NCBI GenBank assembly: GCA_950097015.1
Contig: CATNEN010000001.1
Span: 21,195,501 to 21,259,500, forward strand
Length of the DNA stretch: 64,000 nucleotides
Direction of reading: 5' to 3'
Source of the DNA: Macrostomum hystrix
Lineage: Eukaryota > Platyhelminthes > Macrostomidae
Both the position numbers and the translations under genes were made by a program. A model generated the notes under the pieces. That model saw nothing but the letters and a program-made list of their open reading frames with translations. It was not told where the DNA came from and did no database searches. Positions 1-12,500 of the stretch are shown piece after piece (within the stretch, counting starts at the first letter, position 1; every line of letters starts with the position of its first letter).

Positions 1-20
1 CTTCAGCAGAGAACCATCAA

Positions 21-144
21 CTGACTGACTGACTGACTGACTGACTGACTGACTGACTGACTGACTGACTGACTGACTGACTGACTGACTGACTGACTGA
101 CTGACTGACTGACTGACTGACTGACTGACTGACTGACTGACTGA
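21..144. repeat. (GACT)n microsatellite
   Basis: About 31 uninterrupted tetranucleotide units. It is the complement-phase relative of the GTCA tract in the last intron of the intermediate-filament gene at 25853. No gene is associated with it. Confidence 0.97.
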
Positions 145-1430
145 AGAACTAATTATCTGTTTGTCTAGTTAGATCGTAACTGTCTGCATATCCCACCTGT
201 ACTAATTGGCTCACAAACATGGTTATAAGTTTACATTTTGCAGGTACACATGCAGAAGTCAATAATTACAAATATTAAAAATGACGTAAAACAAACTTGT
301 TCATTAATTTAAGCCATTTCCAAGATTCCAAGCTTGTAGAAATCTTTAAATAATGCTTTGCTTTTTAAGACAAGCCACAATGACCTAGTAGACAAATTTA
401 TAGCAAATAATTTGTTTGTCTAAAGTTGCCTGTAAAACCCGGAAAATTTCTTTTTCGCTTTTGTATGATTTCAACGTTAAATTGTCATTGTGCGTCCTTC
501 TGCCTGTCCTACCGAGGTGAACAAGAAATAAAAATAGCTTCATAATGAATTTGCTCATTCGAGCAAATTTGCTCATAATGAACATGCCTATTTTTTCCGT
601 TAATTCAAACCAACTAACAAAAACTTTAATTAGCAATAGTATAGGTATTATGTGTTAAATAGTCTTATAATTGTGAAACACGTGCTCAAAAAACGATTTT
701 AAATTTTCACAGAATTCTACACAGCTTATTGACTGAATAGAAGCTTAAGTTGAATGTCAAGCTTTCCTTTATTAAAGTTTTTAGTGGCCACCTTATAATG
801 AGCAGCATTAGTTGACTGACGGATCAAATCAGGAAGTCGTCAAAAGATTGTGTGACAGCTGCTGCTGCTGCTGCTGCCGCTGTGACTGGCTCCGGCACGA
901 CAGCCAATTCAGCCTGGTAGCAATGCTGTTTAAGATTTTCAATTTACATTAGCTAGGAGAGGTGCTAGCGGTGCATTGATTAGTGTGCTCAAATTACCAC
1001 TCAACATGAGCTCAAGTGCCTGAGCTGATGGTCAAGTGCCGTGTTATTAATTATTAACAATAGTTAGCATACTTGAAGAACACTTTACTCAAAATTTGAT
1101 TCTGATTCTCATTGTTATTGACTGAAATTGCGATAATGAAGCCTTAACTATCGACACAATGCATTTCCGGTGCAATGGCCTGGCACAGAGTACCGAATTC
1201 ATTCCAAGCAATTTACAGTTTGCTAGGACTGACCATCGCATACTACATCTACTTACTCACGCGGCACACTGCATTTTGTGAGTACTTCACTCTTTTCCCA
1301 TCCCCTTCATAGACTATCGATTCAATGAGACACCATGTGACTTGACTTCCCCATAGCTGTTATCTGTGCATGCCCAGCAACACTTCCCGCTTTTCCCTAC
1401 CCCTCCCTTTCACTCCCCCTGTCCCTTTCA
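145..1430. other. Noncoding, AT-rich stretch without a supported gene
   Basis: Only short frames are present, none with a recognisable domain or codon bias. A short CTG/CAG run lies at about 858-885. I see nothing else that can be supported. Confidence 0.6.
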
Positions 1431-1842
1431 CTCTCTCCCTGTCACTCTCTCCCTGTCACTCTCTCCCTGTCACTCTCTCCCTGTCACTCTCTCCCTGTCA
1501 CTCTCTCCCTGTCACTCTCTCCCTGTCACTCTCTCCCTGTCACTCTCTCCCTGTCACCCTCTCCCTGTCACTCTCTCCCTGTCACTCTCTCCCTGTCACT
1601 CTCTCCCTGTCACTCTCTCCCTGTCACTCTCTCCCTGTCACTCTCTCCCTGTCACTCTCTCCCTGTCACTCTCTCCCTGTCACTCTCTCCCTGTCACTCT
1701 CTCCCTGTCACTCTCTCCCTGTCACTCTCTCCCTGTCACTCTCTCCCTGTCACTCTCTCCCTGTCACTCTCTCCCTGTCACTCTCTCCCTGTCACTCTCT
1801 CCCTGTCACTCTCTCCCTGTCACTCTCTCCCTGTCACTCTGT
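1431..1842. repeat. 14-bp pyrimidine-rich minisatellite (TCACTCTCTCCCTG)n
   Basis: Roughly 29 near-perfect copies with one C-for-T variant near 1557. The plus strand is almost purely pyrimidine, and all frames read open across it as Ser/Leu/Pro-rich artefacts. The unit is clearly related to the 15-bp array at 6675 and the 16-bp array at 4088. Confidence 0.96.
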
Positions 1843-2298
1843 CCTTGGCCCTCTGTCCTTATCACTCTTTCTCACTCACTCTGTCTCTTATCACCTTCTC
1901 ATTCTATCAAAGTGCGCTTTACTTCAATTTTATTTCAGTCACTCAATAATTTCTCCTATCTCTTCAACTTTGCCCGATCTCAACCTAACCCACATTATTA
2001 TTTTTTTTCCATTCGGTCAATTTTTCGATCCCAGGATCTCAAAGCTTCACCAGCATCCGGTTCGTGTACTCAAAAATATTCCAAAAGCATTAGAGCTTCA
2101 AAACCAATTTCACCGGCATGGTAACAAACACAGAAGCTAAATTGCTTATATGGAGGAGGAAGTCAGAAAATAAAATTTATTTCTTTTCTTTGTCAAAAGA
2201 GTTTTTCGAAATTAGGATTGCACGCGATACCTCATGGATTTCATCCAACGGTGGCAAAAATTGACGAAATAATACAACTCAAAATAGAAAGCACAAAG

Positions 2299-2493
2299 AT
2301 TACCAACTGAAAATACCAAAGATTACCAACTGAAAATACCAAAGATTACCAACTGAAAATACCAAAGATTACCAACTGAAAATACCAAATATTACCAACT
2401 GAAAATACCAAAGATTACCAACTGAAAATACCAAAGATTACCAACTGAAAATACCAAAGATTACCAACTGAAAATACCAAAGATTACCAACTC
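2299..2493. repeat. 23-bp minisatellite A (GATTACCAACTGAAAATACC core)
   Basis: About eight copies in direct orientation. The flanking unit at 2495-2520 is degenerate and leads into the related array at 2608. Confidence 0.93.
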
Positions 2494-2607
2494 AAAAGAC
2501 CTAGATTATCGACTAAAAATAAAAATACGAGCTACAATATATAAAAATATAAAATTTTTCAAACGAAGATACCAAAGATTTTATATCACGAAATATTCAC
2601 GAAAAAA

Positions 2608-3066
2608 CCTAGACTATCGACCAAAAATACCATAGACTATCGACCAAAAATATACCATAGACTATCGACCAAAAATATACCATAGACTATCGACCAAAAA
2701 TAACCTAGACTATCGACCAAAAATACCATAGACTATCGACCAAAAATACCATAGACTATCGACCAAAAATATACCATAGACTATCGATCAAAAATACCAT
2801 AGACTATCGACCAAAAATACCATAGACTATCGACCAAAAATACCATAGACTATCGACCAAAAATATACCATAGACTATCGATCAAAAATAAACCATAGAC
2901 TATCGACCAAAAATACCATAGACTATCGACCAAAAATACCATAGACTATCGACCATAAATACCATAGACTATCGACCAAAAAAACCTAGACTATCGACCA
3001 AAAATCACCTAGACTTTCGACCAAAAATACCATAGACTATCGACCAAAAATACCATAGACTATCTT
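2608..3066. repeat. 23-25-bp minisatellite B (GACTATCGACCAAAAATACC core)
   Basis: About 19 copies, some carrying a 2-bp TA insertion. Aligned by eye with array A upstream, the units agree at about 17 of 23 positions, so the two arrays look like diverged descendants of one satellite. Confidence 0.93.
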
Positions 3067-4087
3067 CTAAATTATAGAAATCTGTAAAATATCGAAGATT
3101 TCTACCCTAAAGGACATGATTTTCTACCTAAAAGACCTAGTATTTTTTATTTAAAAGGCCACAGATTTCTAACCTCGAACACAGAAATGCTTTGTACCCA
3201 AAACGCGAAGCCTCAAAGACATTTTTTCTAGCTCAGTTCTTCCTCAAGCCCAAGAGCTCTCAACTCCGAGAAGATTCTTGCCACTTTGCTCCGCATGATT
3301 TCAGCCGAAGGATTTCACACTTACCAACATAAAGGATAATTATCCCTGGCCTATCCCCCGTCTCTAATCTTCCTTCGGGCTGGCCTCATTTCTGGCGTCT
3401 TCTTCTGCAGCCGGCAAATCCGCCGCCTCGAGCAGGTGTTACCGGAGGAAGACATTATTGAGGCATTTTTCCTCAACCAAGCTGTCCCATCAGAGAAAAT
3501 GGAAGGCTATACACGGCGCCCGAAGCGTGGCCTGTTTACATATAGATTAGTGTTTCCCAGCCCTATGCACACACACATGCGCCACAGTGGGTGTGCACAG
3601 TCCTATCTGAACAGATACATTGTGTCTCCACTCGCACTAGTCTTGCCTATAATGCGGTAAGCAGCTGCTGCAGCTGGCCGGTCACATTGATATTTCTTAG
3701 AAACCGTATTTCAGCCTAGCCCCCAAAGCCCTCAAAGCCGAGGACCCCCAGGACAGTGGCGTGGCGCGTGGCAAAACTGCAGAATAATTTATTTGGATGC
3801 CCGATAGATATATATTTTATATAAAGATGCCTTTTTATGTTAGTTAACAATGAAAGCTTTGCAAGCTTTGTCAGTGGGACATGCTGCCGGATGTGTGTGT
3901 CTGGGTGCTTGTGGGGGGTTTGTATGCAATCTGACTATATGTCTGGCACTAAATACCTCATTTCTTACTGTGATCCCCAGAACACATTCTCTAGCAGGGC
4001 TTCGCAAACTCCGGCCCGCGGACCAGATGCGACCCTCGAAGCTCCCAAATCCAGCCCGTTGCCCCATCCTATACAGTATCCTGTTCA
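3067..4087. other. Intergenic; possible isolated exon near 3418
   Basis: A polypyrimidine tract ending in TTCTGCAG at about 3417 is followed by an open frame reading RRLEQVLPEEDIIEAFFLN, which looks coding-like. No partner exons or clear donor were found, so no gene is called. A motif resembling a hAT terminus starts near 3994. Confidence 0.25.
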
Positions 4088-4390
4088 TCTCTCCCGTGTC
4101 TCATCTCTCCCGTGTCTCATCTCTCCCGTGTCTCATCTCTCCCGTGTCTCATCTCTCCCGTGTCTCATCTCTCCCCTGTCTCATCTCTCCCGTGTCTCAT
4201 CTCTCCCGTGTCTCATCTCTCCCGTGTCTCATCTCTCCCGTGTCTCATCTCTCCCGTGTCTCATCTCTCCCGTGTCTCATCTCTCCCGTGTCTCATCTCT
4301 CCCGTGTCTCATCTCTCGCATGTCTCATCTCTCCCGTGTCTCATCTCTCGCGTGTCTCATCTCTCCCGTGTCTCATCTCTCCCCTATCTC
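4088..4390. repeat. 16-bp minisatellite (TCTCATCTCTCCCGTG)n
   Basis: About 19 copies with scattered C/G variants. It is pyrimidine-rich on the plus strand and related to the 14-bp and 15-bp arrays on either side. Confidence 0.95.
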
Positions 4391-5022
4391 ACATTTCTAC
4401 AGTCAATGCGGCTTTGTCCCGCTAGCTAATAAGTCCAGCGCATTGGCATGGGCGATTGGGTCCAGGATTTGGAACTAAATTGGCTGGTATTCAGGCACAA
4501 TGTTGAGGCGCAAAATAGGAGACGCATTTTGCATGGAAAACTAACTTTAGACTAGCACAATCAGTCACTGCTTGTGAGATACGCGTGCAATGGAGAACGG
4601 AACCCTGGATGGCGGGAGAGTTGCCGGCCGTATATTTCTATCAATTTTTTGAAATTTATTCTGTTCTTTCGTCGCTTCTCGGAGCACGGAGCTCCCTCCT
4701 CCCCCCTATCCAGACTCACTTCCCCTCCAACCTGCATCTCCCAGATCCCTTCCAGACGTTAACTTCCTCTTTTCTTTCTAAGCCACTTCCTTCTCTCTCT
4801 CTGTGCTTTGCCCTAAAAGAAATTATTTTTCTTGTAGCTTACACCGCCGTCGTCACCAGAACAGAGAGCAGCCCGCATCCTACCAGACCCCCCCGACCCA
4901 CCCTGCTCATTGTCGAGCTGGTCGAGATTGCTCAATGAGCTAAGCTGATTGAGCAAATTTATTACCTCTGCTGGGTATGCAAATTAACAAAATGACCGCA
5001 GCGGAGTCAAGGTAGCACAGGG
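4391..5022. other. Noncoding spacer between arrays
   Basis: Small overlapping frames are present without domains or codon bias. Nothing can be supported here. Confidence 0.5.
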
Positions 5023-5869
<847 letters not shown>

Positions 5870-6674
5870 GTGTGTATAGTCAGCAGGTCATTGTTCTCAG
5901 CAGCTTCCTTCTCGGTGAAATGTGGCCCCAGCCAAGTCAGAGCTATATTAGCAGCTGAAGCATGAGCAATGGGTCGCAATTAATTATTGAAACAGGTAGG
6001 CAGTTCTGCAGCTCTGCAGACGCACGCACTGTACAATACCTGCCTGCCTACCTTTAAGCTTTTATTATCCGGTCTGCTGATGACAACGTGTGCCCATTAG
6101 AAGCCCAAGGCCTCAGGAGTTAAACAAATCTAAATTAGGCTTGCAAGAATGTGCCATGCGACATTCTCGTAAGATTTGATGGCACGGCTTTGTGACCGCT
6201 TTGTGATTGCGCATGGGAAAAAACCGAGACTTGGAATGGGGATTCCAAGCACTGAAGCGCCTGATTGTTTTGTCTGAGTTTGAGCACAGCATCTCTATAG
6301 CGCCCCAAATTAACTATTTATAAAGTTGAGCAGTCAGCTGCATTGTCAGCTTCATTACCAGCGGAACAACTGATCAACTGAGTTTGAATTGATAAAGCAG
6401 CAAAAGCAGGACCTATATACAATTTATAGAGGCCATAAAATGCCAAGGCAGAGGTGATGCAATCAGATAACGGGAAGTCATTGATGTCTTTGCAGGCTTC
6501 AACAATGATACAGTTTGTTGTTTGATTTTGTTTAACTTTATCGAGCCTTGTTTTATAGACAACCAAGCAGGTGCATGTAAATATAATTGGTGTGTCAAAA
6601 TTATTGTCAAATTGACTAAAAAACGTTTTCCCTACATACTACTGCGATGAAAGTAGCACTGTGTACTAAAGCAG
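5870..6674. other. Noncoding spacer
   Basis: Unique sequence with only short minus-strand frames at about 6318-6610 that lack recognisable features. No gene is called. Confidence 0.5.
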
Positions 6675-7428
6675 GCTCCTCTCCCTGTCACTCCTTTCCC
6701 TGTCACTCCTCTCCCTGTCACTACTCTCCCTGTCACTCCTCTCCCTGTCACTCCTCTCCCTGTCACTCCTTTCCCTGTCACTCCTCTCCCTGTCACTCCT
6801 CTCCCTGTCACTCCTCTCCCTGTCACTCCTCTCCCTGTCACTCCTCTCCCTGTCACTCCTCTCCCTGTCACTCCTCTCCATGTCACTCCTCTCCCTGTCA
6901 CTCCTCTCCATGTCACTCCTCTCCTGTCACTCCTCTCCCTGTCACTCCTCTCCCTGTCACTCCTCTCCCTGTCACTCCTCTCCCTGTCACTCCTCTCCCT
7001 GTCACTCCTCTCCCTGTCACTCCTCTCCATGTCACTCCTCTCCCTGTCACTCCTCTCCATGTCACTCCTCTCCTGTCACTCCTCTCCCTGTCACTCCTCT
7101 CCCTGTCACTCCTCTCCCTGTCACTCCTCTCCCTGTCACTCCTCTCCCTGTCACTCCTCTCCCTGTCACTCCTCTCCCTGTCACTCCTCTCCCTGTCACT
7201 CCTCTCCCTGTCACTCCTCTCTCTGTCACTCCTCTCCCTGTCACTCCTCTCCCTGTCACTCCTCTCTCTGTCACTCCTCTCCTGTCACTCCTCTCCCTGT
7301 CACTCCTCTCCCTGTCACTCCTCTCCCTGTCACTCCTCTCCCTGTCACTCCTCTCCCTGTCACTCCTCTCCCTGTCACTCCTCTCCATGTCACTCCTCTC
7401 CATGTCACTCCTCTCCCTGTTACCCTCT
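6675..7428. repeat. 15-bp minisatellite (TCACTCCTCTCCCTG)n
   Basis: About 50 copies with a few TTT, CAT and 1-bp-deletion variants. The 15-bp period keeps long frames open on both strands (CHSSP repeats and RERSD repeats); these are repeat artefacts. The 14-bp-like unit reappears in the decayed edge at 7430-7500. Confidence 0.96.
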
Positions 7429-7617
7429 CCCTGTCATTATCTCTCTCTGCCTCTTCCCAGTCACTCTCTCCCTGTCACTCTACCTGCCACTCTACTTGTC
7501 ACTCTGCTTTCACTATGTCTCTTCAACTGTTATCAATAATAATTTAATGGTGCAATAAAATATAGACTGCGATTATTATAACGTTTGAAGCACTAATGCT
7601 CAACTAAGAACAATAGT

Positions 7618-8670
7618 TTACTCAGTGGACTTCAAGGATGCCTGCTGCTGCTGCTGCTGCTGCTGCTTGTTCTGCTTGGCCCCAATCTCGCCTTTGGTCT
7701 CCCTGGCCACATCAGACGCCAGTCCTCTCGAATTTTCCTCTTTGAGCAGTTGCGGTGCGCTTCTTCGCTTCGTGATCGACGCAGCTGCGGCCACCTCGTC
7801 TTCAAGATCCAAGTTGCTCAGCAGTTCACCGAGCAACAGGCAAGCCAGCCAGGAGGTTCGGGCATTGTTAGCCAGAGTGAGGACCAGCTGAGCGCCATCC
7901 CAGGTGAGCAGGCTGGCTACGGCGGCCGAATGAGCCGACAGATGCCGACAGCTGAGCCGCAGGCGCTGCGCCGGCAGGGCAATGCTCACAGCTCGAGTCA
8001 GGAGGTCGATGAGGCAGCCGATGGTGGCGGCAGCCGTGGTTAGAGCTGCAAGCCGTGGCAGGCCGGCAGCCAGTCTGAGCTTGGCTCCGGCTTCAGTACA
8101 GTTGGCCACCCGCTGCCGCATTGCTGCCGAGGCCTCTTCAAACTCGGCTCGGCTGGCGCCCAGACTTTCGCTGCGGCCGCCTCCAGTGAGCTGGATGGCC
8201 AGCGTCAGGCTGAGAGTCAGGCACACTCCAGTGCGAAGGCCAGCTGCTGACAGCCACAGCAGGCTGTGTCTCGCTGACTTCAGCCATGGCAGCAGGTGCT
8301 CGGCCTTCAGTCTGCCTCGCTGACTATGCCGCTTCAAGCATTGCCGCGTGGCAAGGTCGGATTCAAGCGCCTCTGTCAGGCAGTGAAATGCTTCGCTGTG
8401 TTGCACATCTCCCAGCTGGCTGTGCCGCCCGCCGTCCAGAGTCAGGAACTCCGCCGCCCAGCCGTGCGGCCGATAGACCGCGGCCAGGAGCCGCTCAGCG
8501 AAGCCAAACGCCAAGCAAGCGAATGTCAGCTGAAGCAGCGCAATCGGCAGCTGAGTCAGGAGGTCCAGTTGACGATGCGTCAGGCTGCAGCGATCCTGCA
8601 GGCCGCTGAGCGTGAGCAGACTCAGCATGCTCAGAAAGAGCAGAACAACTGCCAGGACAAGAAACAGCAT
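7618..8670 (-). CDS. Multi-pass membrane protein of unknown family, single exon
   Basis: A 350-residue protein read on the minus strand. I chose the ATG at 8670 because the open frame upstream of it contains no ATG, and the protein then starts directly with a hydrophobic helix (MLFLVLAVVLLFLSMLSLL). Further hydrophobic segments lie at about residues 38-62, 137-158 and 202-228, with a weaker one near 250-285, giving four or five membrane passes. The C-terminal tail is hydrophilic, with an acidic patch (LDLEDE), basic KRR, and an eight-glutamine run from a CTG microsatellite before the stop. High GC and a long clean frame argue for a real gene. No known family is recognised; a tetraspan or channel-like protein is possible but unproven. 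Splicing cannot be excluded. Confidence 0.7.
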   Translation of the reverse strand: MLFLVLAVVLLFLSMLSLLTLSGLQDRCSLTHRQLDLLTQLPIALLQLTFACLAFGFAERLLAAVYRPHGWAAEFLTLDGGRHSQLGDVQHSEAFHCLTEALESDLATRQCLKRHSQRGRLKAEHLLPWLKSARHSLLWLSAAGLRTGVCLTLSLTLAIQLTGGGRSESLGASRAEFEEASAAMRQRVANCTEAGAKLRLAAGLPRLAALTTAAATIGCLIDLLTRAVSIALPAQRLRLSCRHLSAHSAAVASLLTWDGAQLVLTLANNARTSWLACLLLGELLSNLDLEDEVAAAASITKRRSAPQLLKEENSRGLASDVARETKGEIGAKQNKQQQQQQQQASLKSTE

Positions 8671-9752
8671 CGTTGAATTCTGAAGGGAACGCGTTGGAAA
8701 GCTGCGAGAGAAAAAACTGCAGCCTGAAATATGGCGGGCGCGAGCGACGCAGTCCAAAGTCCAGCGATTTCTTCGCCATCAAGTTTTTCTGTTCATCTCC
8801 AATGCAAGCTGCGCATCGGGCCTGGCTCTGCAGTGACAGCGGCTGCATGGCTGCGCGCATCGGTGAAATGCAACAATTCTCTCCTGAATTGCTTCCAATG
8901 ATGAAAGAATATTCACAGACATCATGCAGAATATGAATTGTAGCAGGCTAAATGCTTCGTTTGCAAAATAGAACCATAAAAATGTTTAACTGTGCTATGA
9001 TGTCTTTGGAGTATATACAGTCCTGAATGCCGTCGATTTTCTTGGAATTTGCTTTTCCAGGAATTTTGTTATTTTTAATATATATATATATTTTTATTTA
9101 TTTATTTAGAATTTCACTTTTCTAGAACTTTCCGTTTTTTAACATTCCCTGATCAGTATTTGAGTTTCCCAGAGTTTCCCGTTACTGCAAGATCCATTCC
9201 TTTATATTTCTATTCCATTAATAAAGCTCACACTGCAGGGGCACGGCAAATTTTTGCTAAATTGCTCAAGTCAGCAACACGAGATTTTATTCCAGACAGC
9301 AACGGCGCGCCAGCACAGAGAAGTGCATTCTTATATCAGACAGCGTCACGAAACATAGCTAAAAATCGATTAATCTCGTCTCCAGTGTACGCAGACAGGC
9401 TTGATATACTTAAGACTTTGAACTGCTTGTTTACTCCGTGTTTCACTCGGAAAAGCCCTTAACCCCCTTTTCCTAACCCCGACAAAACTGTAGGTCGCAG
9501 TGTGGGGAGGGCTGCAGTGTACGCTAAAGAAATGTGCGCCCATTTTATCGCCAGCCAATCAGCGTCGAGAAAGGAAAGTGGGTGAGAGAAATTCTTCTAA
9601 CCCCATGGCCCCAAACCCTACAACCTCAACTCCTAGCTAGCAGTTTGTTAGTGAGCCGATCAATAAATCTTACGCCTCAACTAGGCGTGCAGACGTGAAA
9701 TTGATTTGTCCCCAGAACAATAATTCTGTAGAAAGGTCCACAGCACCGGCAA
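8671..9752. other. Intergenic region between divergently transcribed genes
   Basis: The membrane-protein gene reads left and the CCCH gene reads right, so this ~1.1 kb presumably contains both promoters. It has an (AT)n/TTTA-rich patch near 9078-9112 and pyrimidine-CAG at 9735-9740 just before the CCCH start, a possible 3' splice (cis or trans) site. No other gene is seen. Confidence 0.5.
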
Positions 9753-10490
9753 ATGTCTCGCCTGCGTCTTTACACTTCCGCTGGCCAGCGTCTATCGGTC
9801 AATAGTCGCGCCACCCTGCCGTTGGGCCTGGAAGTTCTGGGACACGACAGCGGCTCCCTGATTGGCTCCAGCGCCTCCTCTAGCTTGGCCATGGATCTAA
9901 ACGGCTACGACCAGGCCATTCAGGACCTGACTGAGTCATTGAACGAAGTGAAAATAACAGCGGCCCTGGCTCTGCAGGAGTCCCAGCTGGTTCGAGAGCA
10001 GATGCAGCAGGGCATTTTGTCTGTACTGTCCGAGCTCACTACAATGTGGTGCCAGGACTTTTGCCCGCCGCAGCAGCAGCTGCAGCAACAGCAGCAGCAG
10101 CAGCAGCAGCAGCACCAGTCACAGTCTGGCCTACTGATGCAAGCGCTTCAGGCGCCCGACTTCAGCGACTCGCCAACCGAATCTCTCACCGCCGGCATGC
10201 AATCCCCGGTTGGCGGCGGCAGCGGCGGCAGCAGCGTGGAAGATCAGCGCACAAACTTTCGCTACAAGACTCAGCTGTGCAAGAATTTCATGTCGGGAGG
10301 TCTGGGCCGCTGCCTGAAAGGCGACGCCTGCCAGTACGCCCACGGCCATCGCGAGCTGCGCCGCATCTGCGAGCACCCGCGGTACAAGACCAAGATGTGC
10401 TCACTGCAGAGCAGCCTAGGAGTCTGCCCGCATGGCGCCAGCTGCTTCTTCGCCCACCACCCCACCGAGCTGCGCGCCAAGGAGTTCTGA
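9753..10490 (+). CDS. ZFP36/TTP-like tandem CCCH zinc-finger protein
   Basis: A 245-residue protein with two CCCH fingers at the C-terminus. Finger 1 (about residues 168-195) is preceded by FRYKTQLC and has spacing C-x10-C-x5-C-x3-H. Finger 2 (about 206-235) is preceded by RYKTKMC and has the family spacing C-x8-C-x5-C-x3-H. The (R/K)YKT lead-ins are diagnostic of ZFP36/tristetraprolin proteins, which bind AU-rich 3' UTR elements and promote mRNA decay in the cytoplasm. Finger 1 carries a two-residue-longer first loop, which is unusual. The N-terminal half is low complexity: a coiled-coil-like segment (about 50-95), a polyglutamine run from CAG repeats (about 110-120) and a Gly/Ser stretch. 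It ends immediately after the second finger, so the usual C-terminal CNOT1-binding tail is absent. A poly(A) signal follows at 10569. Confidence 0.85.
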   Translation: MSRLRLYTSAGQRLSVNSRATLPLGLEVLGHDSGSLIGSSASSSLAMDLNGYDQAIQDLTESLNEVKITAALALQESQLVREQMQQGILSVLSELTTMWCQDFCPPQQQLQQQQQQQQQQHQSQSGLLMQALQAPDFSDSPTESLTAGMQSPVGGGSGGSSVEDQRTNFRYKTQLCKNFMSGGLGRCLKGDACQYAHGHRELRRICEHPRYKTKMCSLQSSLGVCPHGASCFFAHHPTELRAKEF

Positions 10491-10568
10491 ATCCGAGCCG
10501 AAGACTCAAGGCGCAGTAGTCTACTAATAGTAGGACTGTAAGTTTTTTTGCTGAAATCAGCTCTTCTA

Positions 10569-10574
10569 AATAAA
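10569..10574 (+). terminator. AATAAA poly(A) signal for the CCCH gene
   Basis: It lies 79 bp after the stop codon of the CCCH gene, in AT-rich sequence, which is a sensible distance for a short 3' UTR. Confidence 0.6.
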
Positions 10575-12500
10575 AACTAAGTCTAGCGGCTGTTAAAGCT
10601 CAATTACCAGATTAACAGATTCGCATGAACAAATATGCCGCAATAATCAAGACCTTTTTGGCAGAAATAGTTTTTGTTTCCCTGGCGAAATGAGTTGATT
10701 TAAGAGTAGAATAGTTACTTTTTGATTCAATATTTTCAAATTTTATTGCAATATGAAATATTAATGGTCCCATTGTGAGCTGTTTTGATTTTTTGATTCA
10801 CTTTTTCATCACTTCCAACAAAGCCAATATTTATCCCACCACGTCTTTTTGTAACAAATCTTCAGTTTCAATAATAAAATATTTAAATTAAAGTGATTGA
10901 CAATTTTGTTTATTAAAAATTAAAATAACCTGTTTGAAAAATGGAGTAAAAATATATAATAAGCAATGAATTCAATAACAGTTTCTTGGAAAAATTAATG
11001 CGTTCACTGTTTCTTACTGTTTAACCTAATGTACATGTGGGGATTCGAACTTCGGACCATGGCATTAAGCTCCGGAAGCCTGGGAACAGCGCTGAGCACG
11101 CACGAGGACTTTAGGGTTTTCACAGCCACTCAAATTTCTTCTACTCTAAGCTGGGATTCGAACTCTGCACCTCCCGCTGCAGTGGGGCATGTCCAGAAGG
11201 ACTAGGCATGTTTATCTACTCATGCAGAGGTCATTTGAGCCTCCCTATCTCCCACTGGGATTTTTTCCTGGGCGTTCCCCACACCACCCAAATGATTGCT
11301 GGCAGGCGACTCTCCAACCAACCCGTCTCCCAACCCCCCTATGCTCAAACGCTGCTCAACATATTGGCAGCTACTGGGCCGCATAGACCTGAGAAAATCC
11401 TTCCTGCTGTTTTATGGTGAGCTCTTCGCCTATTGGACAATGGGCGACTGGGCGAGAAAGAGAGAGAAAGGAAGAGAGGAGGTAGATATAAGTAAAAATC
11501 CGGCTGGAAAGTCGACAAATATTCTTAGCGATATTCCAGCAATCAGCCCTGCTGTATTTCTAGATTACTTAATCTTGTCGGCTCTGTTTGGCTTGGGTGA
11601 GTAGTTTATTGTTTGTCAAGTTTAACTGACGTCCTCGGTTCGAATCTTCGACAGATTTATGTGAAGGCTTGGGTAGGGCTTGTCGTGCAAGTTATGCCAT
11701 AGAGGGCCAACTCCCAAGACACGGTGAGAGTGAACACCTGAGTGAGTGTGAGTGCCTGCGAACAGTATCTGTGTGCGTGTGTGCTCTGGAGTCAGCGGAA
11801 TGCCCAGAATTGCCTCCTCGCTTGCTGCTCGCTGGCTACAGACAGAGTACTACACATTAGATTTATTTAGGAGAGAATTACAATTATATTTCTACTGACC
11901 CCATAGTGACTCATCCTATACAGATCCTTGAGAGCTTGAGTACTCAACTCAAATGCTAGACAATTTTACCTGGCCTAGCAGAGGAGTGGGTAGGCAGGAA
12001 GGGCGATCGACAGCATGATCCCAAGTCCAAGCACGCAGTGCTGAACTTTCTGTGTGTGCCTAGGGAGGCTCTGCTAAGAGATCAGAAGGGACCAGGCAGT
12101 TAGGAGCTGTTGGAGGAGGCAAGGCTAGGCTAAGGCACTATTGGAGGTACCTGGGGCAGGGGGTAGGATCAGGGGCGGTGGCTTTGGAGTGGCCAGTGAC
12201 TGCAGCCACTGCATTTGATTAGTCACATGGGTACTAGGGTGGGTAGCCAGTTGGCATTCCTTTTGTTTGAGCTTACAAAGCTAAAATAAGTCAGCTCAGA
12301 GAGGAATAACTGTTGCCTCCTCTGTAAATATGCCTGCCTGCTGTGCTGCCTAAATGGGATTGGGATCTTTAGATACCAGTTTAAAGGGCGGGACAGGAAA
12401 TCGTTATTGCTGTAGCCGTTCTTCTCTTGGCGAGAACTGCCGGTTGATTTGTGACTTGACAAACGGCCAAATGTCTCAGCGAATATACAGATGTGCTGAC
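10575..12500. other. Noncoding stretch with tRNA-B-box-like remnants
   Basis: No gene is supported. GGGATTCGAACT-type motifs (reverse B boxes of tRNA genes) occur near 11040 and 11154, and GGTTCGAATC near 11637 on the plus strand. They suggest decayed tRNA-derived SINEs, but no complete tRNA fold or A box can be assigned. Confidence 0.3.

Noticed and set aside
3994-4060. hAT-like terminus CAGGGCTTCGCAAACTCCGG
   Set aside because: It resembles hAT ends (CAG-rich, CGGCCCGCGG), but no partner end or 8-bp duplication was found, so no element is called.
6647-7558. Long CHSSP / SLLSL / RERSD frames on both strands
   Set aside because: Artefacts of the 15-bp minisatellite; simultaneous openness in several frames shows the absence of coding constraint.
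8286-8676. Plus-strand frames opposite the membrane-protein gene
   Set aside because: They are mirror frames of the GC-rich minus ORF, with no hydrophobic or domain pattern of their own.
11035-11165. tRNA genes
   Set aside because: B-box-like GGATTCGAAC motifs occur but no cloverleaf, A box or acceptor stem could be built.
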